NCBI GenBank assembly: GCA_036365145.1
Contig: JAEOAD010000026.1
Span: forward strand, 1,302,001 to 1,366,000
Origin: Orientallactaga sibirica
Lineage: Eukaryota; Chordata; Mammalia; Rodentia; Dipodidae
DNA: 64,000 bases
Direction of reading: 5' to 3'
Shown: one piece after another, positions 11,202 through 21,876 of the stretch
Position numbering within the stretch: the stretch's first letter is position 1
How the letters are laid out: each line of letters opens with the position of its first letter
The notes under the pieces: generated by a model
The model's input: only the letters and a program-made list of their open reading frames with translations
The model's database searches: none
Told to the model about the DNA's origin: nothing
Translations under genes and position numbers: made by a program

Positions 11202-14016
11202 CTGATGAAAAACAACAACAACAACAAAAATACACTATTGTCATTACTATTGTCATTTAGAAGTGACTTCTCATCCCCTAAAGTGGGAGGGGGGATAGTT
11301 TTACTTCCACTGCAGTGAGGTGAGCACGTTGAGGCTGACAACAATGAAGAGATGGATCAAGGTCACAGGAGCCCAGATTGCAAACCTCAGGGTTCCCCGT
11401 TGCTTATTGACAGAAGAAAGCGCAGTGATACTTTGTATACTGGTCCCTCAGTCACAGGCAACAAAAGGACACAACAGGGCTAGGGAGATGGTTCAATAGT
11501 GAAAGGGCACTGGCTTGTAAAGCCCATCAGCCCAGCTTCCATTTCCCAGTGCCCACGGAAAGCCAGATGCACTAACTAGCACATGCATCTGGAGTTCATA
11601 GGCAAGAGACCCTGGTGTGCCCATTCTCTCTCTCCAAATAAGTGAATAAATAATTTTTTTTTTTTTTTTGGTGTTTCGAGGTAGAGTCTCACTCTGGCCC
11701 AGGCTGACCTGGAATTCACTATGTAGTCTCAGGGTGTCCTTGAACTCACGGCAATCCTCCTACCTCTGCCTCCCGAGTGCTGGGATTAAAGGCGTGCGCC
11801 ACCACGCCCAGCTAAATAGATAAATTTTTAAAAGAACAAATCAAGGCTAGAGAGATGGCTTGGCAGTTAAGGCACTTGCCTGTGAAACCTAAAGACCCAT
11901 GTTTGGTTCTTCAGAGCCCAGGTTAGCCAGAGGCACAAAGGTGAGGCAAGCACAAGGTCGCACATGCCCACTAGGTGGCACGAGTATCTGGAGTTTGATT
12001 GCAGTGGCTGAGGCTCTGGAGCCCTAATTCTCTCTCCCTCCCTCTCTCTCACTCTCTCTAAAATTTAAAATAAAAAAATAAAATAAAAAAAAACAGGGCT
12101 GACAAGATGGCTTAGTAGCTAAAGGGGCTTGGTTATAAAGCCTACTGGCCCAGGCTCAGTTTCCCAGTAACCATGTAAAACCAGATGCACAAAGTGACAC
12201 ATGCATCTTGAGTTCATTTGCAGTGACAGGAGGCCCTTGCATACCCTTACACTCACTCTATCTCTTTCTTCTCGCAAATAATAAAATTAAAAAGAACAAA
12301 GCTGAGTGTGATAGCATATGCCTTTAATCCCAGCACTTGGGAGGCAGAGGTAAGAGGATTGCTGTGAGTTCAAGGCCACCTTGAGACGACATAGTGAATT
12401 CCAGGTCAGCCTGGGCTAGAGTGAGATCCTACCTTGAAAAACCAAAAATAAATAAATAATCAATAAATAAAAATTTAAAAATTAAAAATAAATAAAAAGG
12501 ACAAAACAGACCAAACAAACAAATACCAATATAATCTCTCCATGTGGTATTTGTGCTGTGATCACAATAATTAATATCTCATTCAACTACCCCATAAAGG
12601 ACTTGTGTCACCCACATTTTCCAAATGAGGAAACAGATTTGGGCCAAGGAATGGGGAAGCTAGAAACCCAACTCTGGCTTGTTACTCTGTCAGGACCCAC
12701 ATTTGCATGCTTACCTCACACCCACAAGAAAGAATTAAGGTTGAAGGGTGGTTTATTCTTTTTTTTAATTATGGGAAGCTCTTTCTTTCCTTTATTTCTT
12801 TCTTTTAAATATTTATTTATGAGAGTGGGGGGAGGAGTCTGAGCACGCTACCAATCATGGTGGCACACGCCTTTTAATACCAGCACTGGGGAGGCAGAGG
12901 TAGGACCACTGTGAGTTCGAGGCCAGCCTGAAACTACATAGTGAATTCCTGGTCAGCCTGTGTTAGCATGACACCCTACCTCGAAACACACACACACACA
13001 CACACACAAAGAGAAAAAAAACTTGTGGATTGGACAGATGACTTAGTGGTTAAGGCACTTGCCAGTGAAGCCTAAGGTCCCAGGTTTGATTCCCAATACC
13101 CACGTAAAGCCAGATGCACAAGGCAATGCATGTGTCTGCAGTTCATTTTCAGTGGTTAGAGGCCCTTGATGTGCCAGTTCTTTCTGTCTACCTCTTCCTC
13201 TATCTCTCTCTCTCAAATAAATTAAATAAAAGTATTTTTTAAAAGAAATTATGAGCACTCTAGGGCCCCCAGCCCAGGCCATGAGGCTTTGCAGGCAATC
13301 ACTGAGCTGTCTTCCCCAGCTCAGATGATTAGTTCTTTAAACATTTTTTTTTAATTTTCATTTATTTGAAACAGAGAGAGGGAGAGAGAGAGAAAAGAAT
13401 GGGCACACCAGGGCCTGTAGCCACTGCAGATGAACCCCAGATGCATGTGCCACCATGTGCATCTGGCTTACGTGGGACCTGGAGAATTGATCCTGAATCC
13501 TTAGGCTTCACAGACATGCGCCTTAACCACTAAGCCATCTCTCCAGCCCGATTTATTCTTATTACACACACACACACACACACTTTGGGCAACGATAGGC
13601 AGTATGGCTTCATGGTTAAGAACTGGATGCAGACCCATCCCAGAAGTTCCTCCATCTGTGCAAAATTAGGTGATAAGAGTACCTCCCGTGCGTCCTTGCC
13701 CTCCGGTTGTCATATAACTGAGAGCCACGAGGTCTGGAATTATTATCATCGCTGCATTTAGTGGCACAGACAGGACCCAGCGCTTCAGTGAAACGTGAGC
13801 CAGACTCAGATGGTCACCCGGAGGGCAAGGAGAGGAGAGGGACCAGACTGGGAAGGACCCAGCCATATATTATGATATGGGCTCCACTCCCAGGACACCT
13901 TGGGCTCCGGGACGGGCTTGCCTCCTCTGGAAGACTCAGGAGTCCATGTCCACGGAAATGGGTGAGTCAGGAGGCCCCTGTGCCCAGGTCCCCCTGACCC
14001 TCTGCGCGGGCCTCAC
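11202..14016. repeat. RSPH14 first intron: SINE cluster
   Basis: Contents: unique 11210-11475; B2-like (+) 11478-11655; B1 (-) 11656-11813; B2-like (+) 11845-12065 and 12098-12290; B1 (+) 12302-12450; unique 12500-12840; B1 (+) 12847-12985 with (CA)n 12986-13008; B2-like (+) 13028-13235; B2-like (-) 13345-13550; (CA)n 13563-13583; unique 13590-14016. Confidence 0.75.
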
Positions 14017-14060
14017 CTGCCTTCTCCTCCCTTGCGCGCGCAGGTTGCCAGGTGACCTGG
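14017..14060 (-). other. RSPH14: RSPH14 non-coding first exon (5' end not fixed)
   Basis: A strong minus-strand donor, AAGGCAG|GTGAGG, sits at 14017|14016 in a small GC-rich patch with a GCGCGCG run, directly beside an X-box. Joined to the acceptor at 11202 it would give a non-coding leader before the ATG at 11151, as I recall for human RSPH14. The transcription start is not visible; it may be near 14060 or up to about 14150. Confidence 0.5.
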
Positions 14061-14072
14061 TTGCTAAGCAAC
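14060..14072. promoter_or_regulatory. RFX-type X-box at the RSPH14 first exon
   Basis: GTTGCTAAGCAAC is an inverted repeat of the six-base half-site GTTGCT/AGCAAC with a one-base spacer. It fits the RFX consensus GTNRCC-N(0-3)-RGYAAC except for one position. RFX factors with FOXJ1 drive genes for motile cilia, and RSPH14 is such a gene. A further half-site-like GTTGCC lies at 14044-14049. Confidence 0.7.
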
Positions 14073-14337
14073 TCTGGTAGCGTCTGCCGCTTCCTGCTCA
14101 GCATTCCCAGGGCCCCCACCGCGCAAGCGCAAATAGTATGGAGCCTAAATACTTTTTACAGAGGTTATTGGGACTGGAGGAGACCAAGACAAACCGGCCT
14201 TTGTGGTACAGAAGGGAAGGGAAGTGGCTAGTTTACGCTTTTCTCTTAACTGGGTATGTTGAATGCTTTTTTTTGGTCATCAGAGTTGAGCCATGAAGTG
14301 GTATGTTGATGAGTGTAGAGATAAACTCAAAAGAGAG
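14073..14337. other. RSPH14-RAB36 intergenic, unique
   Basis: Probable upstream flank of RSPH14. The first 80 bases are GC-rich and may still be promoter or leader. The rest is unremarkable. Confidence 0.45.
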
Positions 14338-15350
14338 GGGCTGATCGCTCAGTGGTTAAAGGCACTTGCTTGCAAAGCTTGCCGATCTGGGTTCGAGTCT
14401 CCAATACCCACATAAAGCCAGATGCACAAAGCGGTGGGCATATGCGTCTGGAGTTTGTTTGCAGTGACAGGAGGCCCTGGCACACCCATAGCCTTTCCCG
14501 ATCCATCTCTCACAAATAAATTAATTTTTTTTTTTTTTTTTACAAATCTCAAAGAGGTTCATTTACTTCTCTCATATCACACAGACATGATCCCAAGACT
14601 ACCACGCCCTGGCCTACCCTTCTTGCTCTGCAAGTTGATCACTTAGTTCATGAGGAGAGAGGGCTCAGCAGTTCAGGTACTTGCCTGCAAAACCTAATGA
14701 CTGAGGTTTGAGTCCCCAGTACCCACATAAAGCCAGATGCACAATGTATCACATGTATCTGGAGTTCATTTGTGTTGGCTAGAAGCCTTGGCGTGCCCAT
14801 TCTCCCTCTCCCCCCCCTTCTGTCTGTCTTCCTCTGATTGAAAATAAATCAATAAAAATATTTTAAAAGAAAAAAAAGATTATTTTTAAAAATGTCAGCT
14901 CTCTCTGTAGTCTGCACACATTCCCAGCTGGAGTGGTTGTTCTCAAAAGTAAGCCAGATTCCACACAACCTGGTTAACACCCTCACATGCACACCCCCCA
15001 CCCCCCCACCCTTGGTCTCAAGGTGTGGTGATGCATGCCTGATGTCACAAATTCTGTGGGAGACAAGAGGGTTGCTTGAATCCAGGAGGGTGTTACCAGC
15101 CACAGCAATTTAGCAAGACTCTGCCTAACCCCTAGAAACACACACACACACAATATAGTGAGAGACCACACCCAACGTGCTTTCCCGGTGCCAGGCCCAT
15201 ACCAAGAAGCTTTCCAGAAAGTGTAGAACAAGTGAGCCGTTAATGAACTTGAATCAAGCTTTTCAATCTAAATTTTTGTATTTATCTTAATTTTACATTC
15301 ATGTTGGTGTCTTTGGTAGCTCCTCCCTGTCCTCCCCCCACCCCCAATCT
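14338..15350. repeat. SINEs and unique sequence, intergenic
   Basis: Contents: B2-like (+) 14338-14545; B2-like (+) 14650-14870; a diverged 7SL-like stretch 15010-15135 ending in a short (CA)n at 15138-15152; unique 15155-15350. No gene recognised. Confidence 0.65.
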
Positions 15351-15360
15351 AAATGTTTTT

Positions 15361-15597
15361 ATTTATTATTTGCAAGCAGAAAAAGAGAAAGAGAAATAGT
15401 CAAGAATGGGCACACTGGGGCTGGAGAGATGGCTTAGCAGTTAAGGCATTTGTCTGCGAAGCCTAAGGATCCCGGTTCGATTCTCCAGGTCCCACGTAAG
15501 CCAGATGCACAAGGGGGTACACGCTTCTGGAGTTCGTTTGCAGTGGCTAGAGGCCCTGGCGTACTCATTCTCTCTCTCTCTCTCTCTCTGTCCCAAA

Positions 15598-15640
<43 letters not shown>

Positions 15641-15830
15641 AAGGTCCATTTAATAAAAAAAAAAAAAAAAAAAGAATGGGCACACTATATCCTCCTTACC
15701 ACTGCCAATGAACTCCAGACGTATGGGCCACTTTCTGCATCTGGCTTTATGTGGGTCCTGGGGAATCCAACCCACACCCTCAGGCTTTGCAATCAAGCTC
15801 CTTTAGCCACTCAGCCATCTCTCCAGCCCA
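15361..15830. mobile_element. B2-like SINE nested inside another B2-like SINE
   Basis: A minus-strand B2-like element (15361-15416 and 15687-15830) is split by a plus-strand copy (15417-15671) with an (AAAT)n tail at 15593-15642. The 15-bp sequence AAGAATGGGCACACT occurs on both sides (15402-15416 and 15672-15686), a target-site duplication that marks the inner copy as the later insertion. Confidence 0.88.
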
Positions 15831-18228
15831 AGCTTTACAATCTCAAAACACTCTCACACCTCATATATTACTGAGCGTATTTCATTTCCATTGCCTGACA
15901 GAAACAAACTCCAGGGAGGAAAATATTCTTTTGGGCTTAGAACTCCAGAGTTCAGTCCACAGTCACTTGGCTTCCTATATTTTGGCAGAACCACATGGAA
16001 ACAGGAAAGTGGAGAGGAGAGCCATTCACTTCCGGGCACACCAGGAAGCAAGAGGGTGTGGGGTGAGGTGGGAAACCGCTAGAGGTTATATACCTCCAGG
16101 ACTCCGTTCCCACCCCATCCCACCCCCAAAAATGACTTGCTTCCACTTTTTAAAAAAAAATATATAGTCATTTTTAATTATTTATTTGAAAGAGAGAGAG
16201 AGAGAGAAAGAATGGGCATGCCAGGGCCTCCAGCCATTGCAAATGAACTCCTGCCACCTCATGCATCTGGCTTTACATGTGTCCTGGGGAACTGAACCTG
16301 GGTTCTTTGGCTTTGCAGACAAGCACCTTAACCACTAAGCCATCGCTCCATCCCCTGAGTTACTTTAAAAATTTTTTTTTGGTTTATTTATTTGAAAGTG
16401 ACAGGGAGAGAAAGAGGCAGATAGAGAGAAAGAATGGGCACGCCAGGGCCTCCAGCCACTGCAAACCAACACCAGATGCATGCGCCACCTTGTGCATCTG
16501 GCTTACGTGGATCCTGGGGAGTCAAGCCTCAAACCAGGGTCCTTAGGCTTCACAGGCAAGCGCTTCACCGCTAAGCCATCTCTCCAGCCCCTAAGTTACT
16601 TTTTTATTACTAAAACAAAATGCCTGACAAAAAGCAAACTGAGGCAGGAAGGTTTCTGTTTCAGCTCACAGTTTGGAGGGGCCAGTCAGTCCATCGTGGA
16701 GGAGGTGGAGGAGGGACACGGGAGTGGAAGCATATCTCACCTGTGATTTGTCACCTCCTCATGTCTCCATGACAGGGAACAGAGATGAATGCCGGTGTTC
16801 GGCTGGCTTCCTCTTGTATTTCATTTTCTTTTTCTTTTTTTTTTTTTTTTTTTTTTTTTGGAGAGAGACAGAGAGAAAGAGAGGGAGATGGAGACAGATA
16901 GAGATGGGCGCACCAGCAGTCTCTCAGCTGCTGTGAACGAAATCCAGATGTGTGCGCCCCCTTGTGGTCAAGTGTGGCATTGCGCCCTTGTGTCACTTTG
17001 CATCTGGCTAAATGTGGGACCTGGAGATTGGAACTGGCGTTCTTAGGCTTGGCAGGCATTCAGTCGGGATCGCAGCCTACAGGATGGTGCCTTCCACATT
17101 CAGGGCGGGTCTTCCCTCTTCAGTGAAACCTCTCTGGAAACACCTCACAGACACACTCAGAGGTGTGTTTCCATGGTGACTGTCCATCCAGTCAGGTTGA
17201 CAATGAGGGCTGACCATCACACTGAGTACTAGCTTTCTGCAGAGACCATCTCTGAGTGTGGGTGATGAAAACAAGTGCTTAGGTTATTTAGGGGGATCCC
17301 AGGACTGCTTTTGCTGAAAATGCTGACTGGTCATTTGGGACTGCAGATGTCTGATGGGTAATTAGAACAGAATGAAAAGATCTGGCATCTGTCTTTCTCT
17401 TTGGTGCCTTAACCTTTGCATCAAATTATCCTTTTAATTTTTCAATATTTTATTATCTATTTCAAAGCAGAGAGAGAGAGAGAGAGTATAGGTGTGCCAG
17501 GACCTCTACCCACTGCAAACAAACTCCAGATGCACACACCACTTTGTGCATTTGACTTTACATATGTACTGGGAATTGGACCCAAGCCCTCAGGCTTTCA
17601 AGCAAGTGCCTTAACCCCTGATCCATCTCTCCAGCACCAAATTCTTAAAAAAAAAAAATTTTTTTTGCCAAGTGTGGTGGGGCACGCCTTTAATCCCAGC
17701 ACTTGGGAGGCCGAGGTAGAAGGATCAATGCCTGCTCAAGGCCACCCTGAGACTACAGAGTGAGTTTCAGCTCAGCCCGGGCTAGAGTGAAACTCTACCT
17801 TGAGAAAACAAAAATAAACTTTTTTTTTATTTGAGAGAAAGATAATGGGCATGCCAGGGCCTCTTGTCACTGCAAACAAACTCCGGATGTGTGTGCCACT
17901 TTGTACAGCTGGGTACTGGGGAATTGAACCAGGGCCAGCAGGCTTTGCAAGCAAGTGCCTTTAACCACTGAGCCATCTCCCCAGCCCCTCTCTGTGAAAA
18001 TCTATTCAGCCCTGCAGGCAGACATGCCGATTGCCCATCAGAGCTGGTCTTGTGCCCCCTCACTCTTCTAGCAGCCACAATAGCCTAAGCCCCCAGAGTC
18101 CCCCAGGTTGCACTGTATCTTCATGTTATTGAGCACATGCAGACGCCAGGCATGGTGGCACAGGCCTGTTATCCCAGCACTCTGGAGGATCAGTTTGAGG
18201 TCAGCCTGGATGACTTCAGGCCCTGTCT

Positions 18229-18275
<47 letters not shown>

Positions 18276-18279
18276 GGCC
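15831..18279. repeat. SINE cluster, RSPH14-RAB36 intergenic
   Basis: Contents: unique 15835-16160; B2-like (-) 16165-16355 and 16375-16590; unique 16595-16825; long-variant B2-like (-) 16840-17058, cut before its head; unique 17060-17435; B2-like (-) 17440-17636; B1 (+) 17668-17815; B2-like (-) 17825-17988; diverged B1 (+) 18141-18231 leading into (CA)n 18231-18273. Confidence 0.75.
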
Positions 18280-18590
18280 TGCAGCTCTTACTGAACCCTC
18301 ACGTTTCTGAGCTCCTTCCAGCAAGACAACGACCACCTGGTACCTCACCCAGCAAACCAATAACGGCTGCTTCTCTCTGTGCTAAGAGGAGCCTGGTCTG
18401 CCCGTGTTGGCTGTCTTCCTACTCACGAGCCACAGCCCCAATAAAACCTCATCTGTATTCGCAGCACGTATGCCCCAGGCTCATTTCTACCGCTTCTACC
18501 GCCAAAAGAACCCATGCCTCAGGCAACCATGTGACCCTCACAAGAAAACTTAAAAGTTGCCAGGGCCAATTTATAGCTGAGTTAAACTGT

Positions 18591-18621
<31 letters not shown>

Positions 18622-18784
18622 CAAATCACCTAGATTTACCCTGTAAGCCTTTGGTAGTTTCCCTCTGCTGAAAACAAGTGAAATAGATGTGCAGTGAGGG
18701 CCTCACACTGTGATGATAAATCCCCCTGCTGCTGTCTTTCACGCCCTGAAGGATGGCTCTAGCCCTAGAGAATCCTAATTTTTT
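18280..18784. other. Intergenic, unique
   Basis: No repeat except a T/G homopolymer run at 18590-18620. No exon, promoter or RNA gene recognised. Confidence 0.45.
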
Positions 18785-20045
18785 TAGATATATTTTTATT
18801 TATTTATTAGGGACAGAGAGAGAGAGAGCACCAGGGCCTCTAGCCACTGCAAACAAACTCCAGACGCATGCGCCACTATGTGTATCTGGCTTACATGGGA
18901 CCTGAAGAATCGAACCTGGGTCCTTGGGCTTCACAGGCAAGTGCCTTAACTGCTAAGCCATCTCTCCAGCCCTTAATTTTTTTTTAAGAAAGATGCTGTG
19001 AAGATTCTAATTCTAACTCATTAGGCAAATCCTTTTAAGTATATGGGCCCTGGTTTCCTTGAATGTGAAAAAGAGTAGAATAATGTAGGTTCTCACACTT
19101 GGAGATGCTGTGACTCCCCAAATCTAGATATGATGTTATAAGGGCCTCTGAGATCACCTAGCCTCATACACATCTCCCTTTCCAGTAGAAACTAATGCAG
19201 AAGCACTCTGTGACTTCAGCCAGTTTGTTTGTTTTGTTTTGTTTTTAGAGGTAGGGTCTCACTCTAGCTCAGGAGGACCTGGAATTCACTATGTAGTCTC
19301 AGGATGGCCTCAAACTCACAGCGATCCTCCTACCTCTGCCTCCCAAGTGCTGGAATTGAAGGCATGTACCATCATGCCCAGCTCCAGCTTTTAAAATTTT
19401 TATTTATTTATTTGAGGGGGCAGAGAGAGAGAGAGAGAGAAAGAATGGACACGCCAGAGCCTCCAGCCACTGCAAATGAACTCCAGATGTGTTTGCCACC
19501 TTGTGCATCTGGCTTACAGGTGTCCAGGGGAATGGAACCTGGGTCCTTTGGCTTTGCAGGCAAGTGCCTTAACCGCTAAGCCATCTCTCCAGTCCTCGAG
19601 CCAGCTTTTTATTTTTACACTGATTCATCAAGGGAATTAATTTTGCAGCATGAGCTTCGAAAGCCAAGCATATGATTTCCAGACAGTATTGAATTCAGAA
19701 TGATGCAAATAGGGCCAGGCATGGTGGCACACACCTTTAATCCCAGCACTCAGGAGGCAGAGGTAGGAGGATCATGGTGAGTTCGTGGCCAGCCTGGGAC
19801 TACATAGTGAATTGTAGGTCAGCCTGGGCTAGAGCGAGACCCTACCTCGAAAAACCAAAAAATAAAAATAAATTAAATAACGATGAACAGAGCTGAGCGT
19901 GGTGGTGCACGCCTTTAATCCCAGCACTTGGGAGACAGAGGTAGGGGATCGCCGTGAGTTCGAGGCCACCCTGAGACTACATAGTAAATTCCAGGTCAGC
20001 CTGGGCTAGAGTGAGACCCTACTTTGAAAAACCAAAAAAATAAAA
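18785..20045. repeat. SINE cluster upstream of RAB36
   Basis: Contents: B2-like (-) 18785-18975; unique 18980-19220; B1 (-) 19226-19383; B2-like (-) 19393-19600; unique 19605-19705; B1 (+) 19710-19868 and 19888-20045, two tandem copies that end where the RAB36 promoter region begins. Confidence 0.8.
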
Positions 20046-20294
20046 AAAGATGCAAATAGGGGCCGATGACAACGATGAGGCTTGTGTCCCCTGCTGGAGG
20101 AGTGCTCGGATCAGATCCAAGATCAGTTTTCCAAGGATTGCCATCACCGGGTCCAGCGAGGCCCGGGCGCCCAGGATGAACTGCTCCAAGCTCTTCCCGA
20201 GTCCCCCCAGCAAGACTCTGTCCCCCAGACACCCAGGCCCCACCCACTCTCCATCCAGGTCCCGCCCACCACTCGCCTATTCACCGCCACCGTC

Positions 20295-20308
20295 GTTGCC
20301 ATGGTAAA
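20295..20308. promoter_or_regulatory. RFX X-box-like motif 1 at RAB36
   Basis: GTTGCCATGGTAAA matches the X-box consensus in 11 of its 12 specified positions, differing only in the last base of the right half-site. Confidence 0.6.
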
Positions 20309-20372
20309 CTGAAGCCAGGACTGGAAGTCTCTAAGGAGCCCGCAGCCGAGCTCCGAGTCCGGGGAGACTCTT

Positions 20373-20386
20373 GTTGCTATGGTGAT
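20373..20386. promoter_or_regulatory. RFX X-box-like motif 2 at RAB36
   Basis: GTTGCTATGGTGAT is weaker than motif 1. It includes an ATG which, from memory, corresponds to the start of the long human RAB36 isoform. Confidence 0.4.
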
Positions 20387-20453
20387 CGGCCGGTCCAGGC
20401 TCCGCCCCCCTCCCTGACGTCCATCAGTCGGTGGGACGTAGGCCAACCCCTGC

Positions 20454-20467
20454 GTTGCTGTAGTGAT
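20454..20467. promoter_or_regulatory. RFX X-box-like motif 3 at RAB36
   Basis: GTTGCTGTAGTGAT repeats motif 2 about 81 bases downstream with two changes, so the block may be a small internal duplication. It is the weakest of the three. Confidence 0.3.
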
Positions 20468-20529
20468 CTGATCGCCGCCGGCTGGTGGGGCGAAACCGAG
20501 CTGCGCCTGAGCCTTGGCATCCTTGGTGG

Positions 20530-21831
20530 GTGAGTCGACCTTGGCCCGCATGCTGGCACATCCCCCGAGCTGCTGGGTCCCTTCCCCTCCTCCCACCGCA
20601 TCAGCTGAGTGTGACCTTGAGTCCTGGGCTTCCTCACATACTGAATGCACGCACACACCCAGGACCAGAGGCCTGCACTGGGGCGGGAGGAAAAGCTTTA
20701 GTTAAATGGGGAAGACAGCTGGCCTTGGTCAGGGCCACTCTAGCCAAGGGAGAAGGCACTGGACAGGAAAGAGATAGGCAGAAGTGTCCACTTAGGCTTG
20801 AAGATCTTGTTGGCTTGCTGGTGGGGTGGGGACTTTCAAAAATCAAGCTTGAAACTTAACGCCCCAGATCACTCAGAGCCTTCATTCTTCAGTGCTTTGG
20901 AGCAGGGGACCCCTTCTCCAATCCCACTCCCTGTGCCATGATCCACAGCCTGGTGATCTCTTGCCTCCCTGGCCTCAAGCTCAAAGAGGGAACCCATCCT
21001 GGGAGTTACCTGCCAGGGGAGACCCCCACCTCCAGAATCCAAGCAAGGTGGGGCAAGGCTGTGTCCCCATTAGCCACCCCCCCCACACACACACAGTCCT
21101 TCCCTGCAGGTTGAGACGGCCTCTGCCCAGTATTATTGACTGAGATGTGGTTTTAAAGCTGATGAAGTTATCATGCTGAACCCAGGCGTGTTTGGGGAAT
21201 TTATTGCATGACTCCTTAATTCTTATGTTTTAAAATATATATTCATTTACTAATTTGAAAGAGACAGTGGCAGAGAGGAGAGAGAGAAAGTTAGTATGGG
21301 TGTTGCAAGGGCCTCTTGCCACTTCAAACAAACTCCAGACATTTGGTGCATCTGGCTTTTACGTAAGTACTAGGGAATAGAATACAGGCCATCCAAGTTT
21401 ACAAGCAAACACCTTTAATCACTGAGCCATCATCTCCAGCCCCCTTAACTCTTGTCAAAAGACAAATAAGGGCTGGAGAGATGGTTTGAATGATTAAGGA
21501 CCCAGGTTCAATTCCCCATTACCCACATAAGCCTGCTACACAATGTGGAACATGTGTCTGGAGTTTGCAGTGGCTGGAGCCCCTGGTATGCCCATTTTCT
21601 CTCTCTGCCTCTTCCTCTCTCTCTCTCAAATAAATAAATAAAAGTATTTTTTAAAAGGACAAATAAGGCTGGAGGGATGGTTTAGTGGTTAAGGTGTTTG
21701 TCTGCAAAGCCAAAGGACCCATGTTCAATTCCCCAGGACCCACGTAAGCCAGATGCACAAGGTGGCATATGCATCTGGAGTTCATTTACAGCAGCTGGAG
21801 GCCCTGGCATGCCCCCCACTCTCTATCTCTC

Positions 21832-21876
<45 letters not shown>

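Larger units (their letters stand above)
20050..20529 (+). promoter_or_regulatory. RAB36: RAB36 promoter region
   Basis: A SINE-free, GC- and CpG-rich block abruptly follows the B1 pair. It holds one good and two degenerate X-box motifs, GC-box-like CCGCCCCCC and the first-exon donor at 20530. No TATA box is evident. The gene therefore probably starts at a dispersed CpG-type promoter around 20.3-20.4 kb. Confidence 0.6.
20330..20529 (+). other. RAB36: RAB36 non-coding first exon (5' end not fixed)
   Basis: Ends at a near-perfect donor, GG|GTGAGT, at 20529|20530; a GTGGGT five bases earlier is an alternative. In human, as I recall, this exon codes for an N-terminal extension beginning MVIA and containing VAMVIAAAG. 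Here the matching ATG at 20379 is followed by a TGA within about 12 codons, and the VIAAAG-like part is interrupted by another TGA. I therefore treat it as leader. Confidence 0.6.

Noticed and set aside
1..14000. Search for GNAZ
   Set aside because: In human it lies in a later RSPH14 intron. No G-alpha motif was found here, consistent with its being beyond the left edge.
18108..18671. 187-codon plus frame
   Set aside because: Passes through B1, a (CA)n tract read as Thr-His and a homopolymer run; not a gene.
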